DNA of 64,000 nt from Chryseobacterium oryzae (lineage in GTDB: Bacteria > Bacteroidota > Bacteroidia > Flavobacteriales > Weeksellaceae): the NCBI RefSeq assembly GCF_022811665.1, contig NZ_CP094529.1, positions 1,240,001-1,304,000 on the forward strand, written 5' to 3'. This document shows positions 62,688 through 64,000 of this stretch, piece by piece. Position 1 is the first letter of the stretch. The number at the start of each line of letters is the position of its first letter. Under the pieces are notes generated by a model, which did no database searches, was not told the origin of the DNA, and saw only the letters and a program-made list of their open reading frames with translations. A program made the translations under genes and the position numbers.

Positions 62688-63248
62688 TTATTTAGCCGGT
62701 TTTTTAGGACTCATCATCATAATCATTCTTTTACCTTCAAGCTTAGGAAGTTGGTCTACTTTACCTACTTGCTCCAGTTCCTGAGCCAATTTCAAAAGTA
62801 AAATTTCTCCCTGATCCTTAAAGATGATAGAACGTCCTTTAAAAAATACATACGTTTTCAGTTTAGAACCTTCTTCTAAAAACTTTTCAGCATGTTTTTT
62901 CTTAAATTCATAATCGTGATCATCAGTCTGAGGTCCGAAACGAATTTCTTTTACGACTACTTTTACCTGTTTAGCTTTAAGCTCTTTTTGTTTTTTCTTC
63001 TGCTCGTACAAAAACTTTTTATAGTCTAGTACTCTTGCAATAAAAGGCTCTGCCTTATCTGAAATGACAACCAGATCCAGTTCCTGCTCTTTAGCAATTT
63101 GTCTTGCCTTATCGATAGGGTATACACCTGGTTCTACATTATCTCCCACCAAACGAAGTTCTCTTACTCGGATCTTATCGTTAATCATGTGAGCGTCCTC
63201 TTGTTGTGGACGTCTCTGTGGGCCTCTGTTGTTAAATCTTTGTGCTAT
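62688..63248 (-). CDS. infC: translation initiation factor IF-3, apparent ATA start
   Basis: IF-3 binds the 30S subunit and checks the start codon. The ATG at 63188 gives [20 protein letters not shown], but the frame upstream reads [19 protein letters not shown], a family-like N-terminus. The codon before it is ATA at 63248, and an in-frame TAA lies 6 codons further up. No ATG, GTG, TTG or ATT lies in that space, so ATA is the likely start. infC often starts at a rare codon (AUU in E. coli), through which IF-3 represses its own synthesis. The 186-aa product has all IF-3 landmarks ([20 protein letters not shown]). Confidence 0.9.
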   Translation of the reverse strand: MAQRFNNRGPQRRPQQEDAHMINDKIRVRELRLVGDNVEPGVYPIDKARQIAKEQELDLVVISDKAEPFIARVLDYKKFLYEQKKKQKELKAKQVKVVVKEIRFGPQTDDHDYEFKKKHAEKFLEEGSKLKTYVFFKGRSIIFKDQGEILLLKLAQELEQVGKVDQLPKLEGKRMIMMMSPKKPAK

Positions 63249-63343
63249 TGTATTAAATTTTATTGGTTAATCTTTGTTCATTAGATTGGCTAAAAAAATA
63301 ACCAATCATTTTTTATTTTTATTGGAGAAATTTCATTTAGAAA

Positions 63344-64000
63344 TTATGCTCCAAATTCAAATCCTGTTTTTGAAGCTTCTTTAAAATAAGTAACAAAATC
63401 TTCTATTTTCATTACTCCTAAATCTCCTTCACCACGTCTTCTAACAGAAATTGTGCCATCCTTTTCCTCATTTTCTCCTACTACAAGCATAAATGGAATC
63501 TTCTTTAATTCGGCATCACGAATCTTTTTACCAGTTTTTTCGTTTCTGTCGTCAATTAATCCGCTAATATCGTGATTTTCTAAAAGTTGTGAAACTTTTT
63601 TAGAATAATCTACATATTTTTCGCTAATCGGAAGAATAATAAACTGATCCGGAGCCAGCCATAATGGGAAATCTCCAGCCGTATTTTCTATTAAAATGGC
63701 TATAAAACGTTCCATAGATCCGAATGGTGCTCTGTGAATCATCACCGGTCTATGTTTTTCATTGTCGTTTCCTGTGTATGTTAAATCAAATCTTTCAGGT
63801 AAGTTATAATCCACCTGAATAGTTCCCAACTGCCACTTTCTTCCCAAAGCATCTTTCACCATGAAATCTAGCTTAGGACCGTAGAAAGCAGCTTCACCAT
63901 ATTCAGTTACGGTATTAAGACCTTTTTCTGTAGCAGCTGTTACAATTGCATTTTCAGCTTTTTCCCAATTTTCATCAGATCCAATGTACTTTTCTTTATT
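63344..64000 (-). CDS. thrS: threonyl-tRNA synthetase (N-terminal part outside window)
   Basis: A class II aminoacyl-tRNA synthetase that charges tRNA-Thr. The visible C-terminal 219 residues contain the end of the catalytic domain ([53 protein letters not shown] for motif 3) and the anticodon-binding domain ([40 protein letters not shown]). The gene starts beyond base 64000. It is immediately upstream of infC on the same strand, the usual thrS-infC-rpmI-rplT order. Confidence 0.97.
   Translation of the reverse strand, partial: NKEKYIGSDENWEKAENAIVTAATEKGLNTVTEYGEAAFYGPKLDFMVKDALGRKWQLGTIQVDYNLPERFDLTYTGNDNEKHRPVMIHRAPFGSMERFIAILIENTAGDFPLWLAPDQFIILPISEKYVDYSKKVSQLLENHDISGLIDDRNEKTGKKIRDAELKKIPFMLVVGENEEKDGTISVRRRGEGDLGVMKIEDFVTYFKEASKTGFEFGA

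Noticed and set aside
63284..63320. terminator between thrS and infC
   Set aside because: A hairpin (GATTGG / CCAATC) is present, but in the minus direction it has no T-run, so the operon is probably continuous.

Overview
The window looks like a chromosomal segment of a Flavobacteriia bacterium, most likely Chryseobacterium or a close Weeksellaceae relative. The support is low G+C, Bacteroidetes-type promoters (a -7 box TAnnTTTG), GLPGLI and DUF6266 proteins, a gliding-type GldI lipoprotein, a type IX secretion C-terminal sorting domain, and a flavobacterial carotenoid cluster. It is cut at both ends, inside uvrA (left) and thrS (right). No rRNA, tRNA, transposase or integrase gene was seen.

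Layout. 1-9.8 kb: uvrA, small secreted proteins, a TonB-dependent receptor, DUF2490 and HD proteins, a MATE exporter and a sigma-54-type response regulator. 9.8-14.6 kb: yggS, a copper-type P-ATPase with three extra metal-binding modules, an AraC regulator with a metal-site-like N-terminus and a thioesterase. 14.9-19.5 kb: a histone H1-like protein, two secreted proteins and tex. 19.9-21.3 kb: small HTH and DUF6266 accessory genes. 21.3-33.6 kb: a complete type II-C CRISPR-Cas locus. 33.7-44.8 kb: regulators, an RNA-binding protein, pdhA and pdhC, a TPR/AraC regulator and small genes. 44.9-50.9 kb: a carotenoid operon (marR-crtI-crtB-SRPBCC-crtZ-lycopene cyclase-photolyase). 51-64 kb: an unknown 598-residue protein, TetR, dnaX, DAHP synthase-chorismate mutase, rsgA, gldI, a cyclophilin-FKBP fusion, an M28 peptidase, and thrS-infC-rpmI-rplT.

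The CRISPR locus is the most interesting part. cas9 (1395 aa), cas1 and cas2 are followed by 74 intact 47-bp repeats at an exact 77-bp period. The tracrRNA lies upstream of cas9 on the minus strand, with its own -7 box and terminator, so crRNAs must be read from the minus strand. In that direction every repeat carries a TAnnTTTG box, suggesting one promoter per repeat. Between the tracrRNA and the upstream gene lies an unusual leader. A good promoter drives a plus-strand RNA in which a guide-like stretch is followed by a repeat-like stretch that pairs with the tracrRNA even better than the array repeats do. The guide-like stretch matches, with one single-base gap, DNA directly next to that promoter's own -33 box. 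This would fit a self-guided autoregulatory RNA (CreR or long-tracrRNA logic) in a type II-C system. It is a hypothesis. A second tracrRNA tail without an anti-repeat lies beside it.

Other points are an A11 run that splits dnaX into gamma-like and tau-like frames, an infC that appears to start at an ATA codon, and several dispersed intergenic repeats.
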